From: an uncultured Collinsella sp.
GTDB taxonomy: Bacteria > Actinomycetota > Coriobacteriia > Coriobacteriales > Coriobacteriaceae
Assembly (NCBI GenBank): GCA_937950325.1
Contig: CALFDJ010000061.1
Span: 3,372-67,371, forward strand
DNA: 64,000 nucleotides
Direction of reading: 5' to 3'
The position numbers and the translations under genes were made by a program. Of the stretch, positions 62,609 through 64,000 are shown piece by piece. The notes under the pieces were generated by a model. It was given only the letters and a program-made list of their open reading frames with translations, did not search any database and had not been told where the DNA came from. How positions within the stretch are numbered: position 1 is the stretch's first letter; the number at the start of each line of letters is the position of its first letter.

Positions 62609-62642
62609 CTCTTATATATGCCCACCCAGTGCTTATATATAC
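62609..62642 (-). promoter_or_regulatory. AT-rich repeats upstream of hsp20
   Basis: CTTATATATG and CTTATATATA recur about 23 bases apart in the hsp20 leader or promoter. They could be promoter boxes or operator sites. Confidence 0.3.
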
Positions 62643-62823
62643 ATCGACTATAAAGTTTTTTGAGTCCAGTACTATAAGCATATCTAAGTGTGCGTGACTA
62701 AGGTTTTAGTAAGGTTAAGGTTCTTTGAACCAGAGCTTAAATAACGAGTATGTTCGCAGCTACAAATAACAAGGGGCTTACAATGAGCGCGTACACGTTG
62801 TTGGTAACGAGCTAAAGGGCATC

Positions 62824-63291
62824 ATGGACGACCAAAACCAGAACAAAATGTTTATGCCGACGCAGGGGGAAGATACTTCCACGCAGCCGCCACGGTTCCA
62901 TCGCCCCCACATCTCGCAAGAGCCCATTAATGATCCGGAGCCCGAGTATGTGACGAGAAATCGATATCAAACACTCGAGGATGCCCAAACGGGGCGTAAA
63001 CATATGGGCGTCGCCTCGGGAGACCCTGTATATCTGAAAGACGCACCATTATCTAAAAACAGCGCAGCTAGTGAGGAGCCACTGAAAGCATCCGCTGCCA
63101 ATCAACAAAGAGGTCCTCGACCAAAGCAAACCTTAACGCATTCGGCTCGCTATCTCGAAACGCCAAAACAGGGAAAATCAATCTTCGTTTCGTCAAGTAA
63201 ACGACGCAAGCAGCATCGACTGACAATCCTGCTTTTGATCATTGCGGCCATAGCAGTTGCCCTTGTTATTCGTTTTATTTTCTTTAAATAA
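62824..63291 (+). CDS. Unrecognised protein with C-terminal membrane helix
   Basis: A 155-residue protein of no family I know. Residues 1-125 are hydrophilic and low in structure, with many Pro, Gln and Ser and a Lys/Arg cluster (SSSKRRKQHR) just before the single C-terminal helix (about 133-152, LTILLLIIAAIAVALVIRFI). This is a tail-anchored layout with the long part in the cytoplasm. AAAGGGC lies before the ATG. Its codon usage is less GC-rich than its neighbours'. It lies between hsp20 and the rRNA operon and converges with the latter. Confidence 0.72.
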   Translation: MDDQNQNKMFMPTQGEDTSTQPPRFHRPHISQEPINDPEPEYVTRNRYQTLEDAQTGRKHMGVASGDPVYLKDAPLSKNSAASEEPLKASAANQQRGPRPKQTLTHSARYLETPKQGKSIFVSSSKRRKQHRLTILLLIIAAIAVALVIRFIFFK

Positions 63292-63354
63292 AAGCTCAAT
63301 ACCAAAAAGAATTAAATCGTCTGCCGTAAATGAGTCATTTATGCCCGTAAACGC

Positions 63355-63388
63355 AAAAAAAGGGGAGGCCGCGAGGCCTCCCCCTTCT
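63355..63388 (-). terminator. rRNA operon terminator
   Basis: On the minus strand GGGGAGGCC...GGCCTCCCC is followed by seven T, downstream of the 5S gene. Confidence 0.9.
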
Positions 63389-63418
63389 CAGTTCAAGCGT
63401 ACGGCTCGGTGCCGTCCA

Positions 63419-63539
63419 CCGGTCAGCGGCGCCCTGGCCTCCCACGGGCTGACCCCGCAGTACTCTCGGCGCGATGGGGCTTAGCTTCCGGGTTCGGAAC
63501 GGGACCGGGCGTGCCCCCCATGCTCTGGCCGCTGACCGG
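63419..63539 (-). rRNA. rrf: 5S ribosomal RNA
   Basis: On the minus strand the conserved 5S centre CCCGTTCCGAACCCGGAAG and TAAGCCCCATCGCGCCGAGAG-like sequence are present. Ends CGGTCAGCGG and CCGCTGACCG pair as helix I. About 120 nt; exact ends are uncertain by a few bases. Confidence 0.93.
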
Positions 63540-63686
63540 TGGGCGGCGCCCACCGTTACGGTGTCCTGGGTCTCACTCTACACGTGCCCTGGGGGCCGCA
63601 TGGCGCATAGGGGAGGTGACTCGGGGGCATCCTCGTGCCCGGACCGCGCGTGAGCGCTCAGTCCCGCGGGCCGCGAGGTGCGGTTC

Positions 63687-64000
<314 letters not shown>

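Noticed and set aside
62548..62720. HAIR or CIRCE element for hsp20
   Set aside because: TTTGAGTCCAGTACT at about 62658 resembles a HAIR half-site, but the second half with the right spacing is absent.

Overview
The window is a 64 kb piece of a high-GC chromosome with strong C/G-ending codon bias. It most resembles the Coriobacteriia (Actinobacteria), probably Collinsella or a close relative. That placement is inference from the gene set, codon usage and the style of the intergenic palindromes; it was not tested by a search. Almost everything looks chromosomal. There is no prophage, integrative element, transposase or CRISPR array. About fifty protein genes are supported, plus one tRNA-Ser(TGA), the small SRP RNA, 5S rRNA and the 3' part of 23S rRNA.

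Layout. 1-8.4 kb: end of a membrane protein, a Gfo/Idh/MocA oxidoreductase, Tex, a transaldolase, a Cof-type HAD phosphatase and an RlmKL-like rRNA methyltransferase whose first catalytic motif looks lost. 8.5-13.2 kb: a KdpDE-like two-component system next to a Kup potassium transporter, with no Kdp ATPase. 13.4-25.9 kb: nitroreductase, LTA-synthase-like sulfatase, flavodoxin, a heterodimeric ABC exporter, SRP RNA, a TadA-glycerate kinase fusion, tRNA-Ser, a TetR regulator and LemA. 26.5-35.7 kb: IlvE, DedA, CysE, a MarR-controlled second heterodimeric ABC exporter, a second nitroreductase and two unrecognised small proteins. 35.8-44.3 kb: a degenerate NtrC-like activator, YeiH, GntR, GlmS, a LacI-family regulator, a HAD phosphatase and LarE. 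44.5-46.6 kb: an AlbA_2/ATPase/winged-helix regulator with an array of TTTAGAGAGA sites, bracketed by two direct copies of a palindrome. 46.8-62 kb: secreted nuclease, EF-G-like GTPase, polar amino-acid ABC importer, RlmD/TrmA-type methyltransferase, PHP phosphatase, aminotransferase, the tilS-hpt-ftsH cluster and a WalJ-like hydrolase. 62.1-64 kb: Hsp20, a small membrane protein and the 3' end of an rRNA operon read on the minus strand.

The most unusual content is between the genes. I count several families of structured repeats: short palindromes with a GGGACAG core and changing arms (about ten copies); a roughly 135 bp hairpin with ends ATCTACTACGTTT (two copies); a 65-75 bp hairpin with stem GTTGCGGTGGAATACGG (two copies and a half copy); a 69-nt conserved core held between long, nearly perfect arms whose sequence differs between its two copies; and a 62 bp tandem repeat. 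The 69-nt-core element and the TTTAGAGAGA operator array are the best candidates for something undescribed. A palindrome CTTTARYTARGTAAAGTR is also shared by the promoters of ilvE and the amino-acid importer, with half of it at the transaldolase gene, which suggests one regulator for a scattered nutrient regulon.
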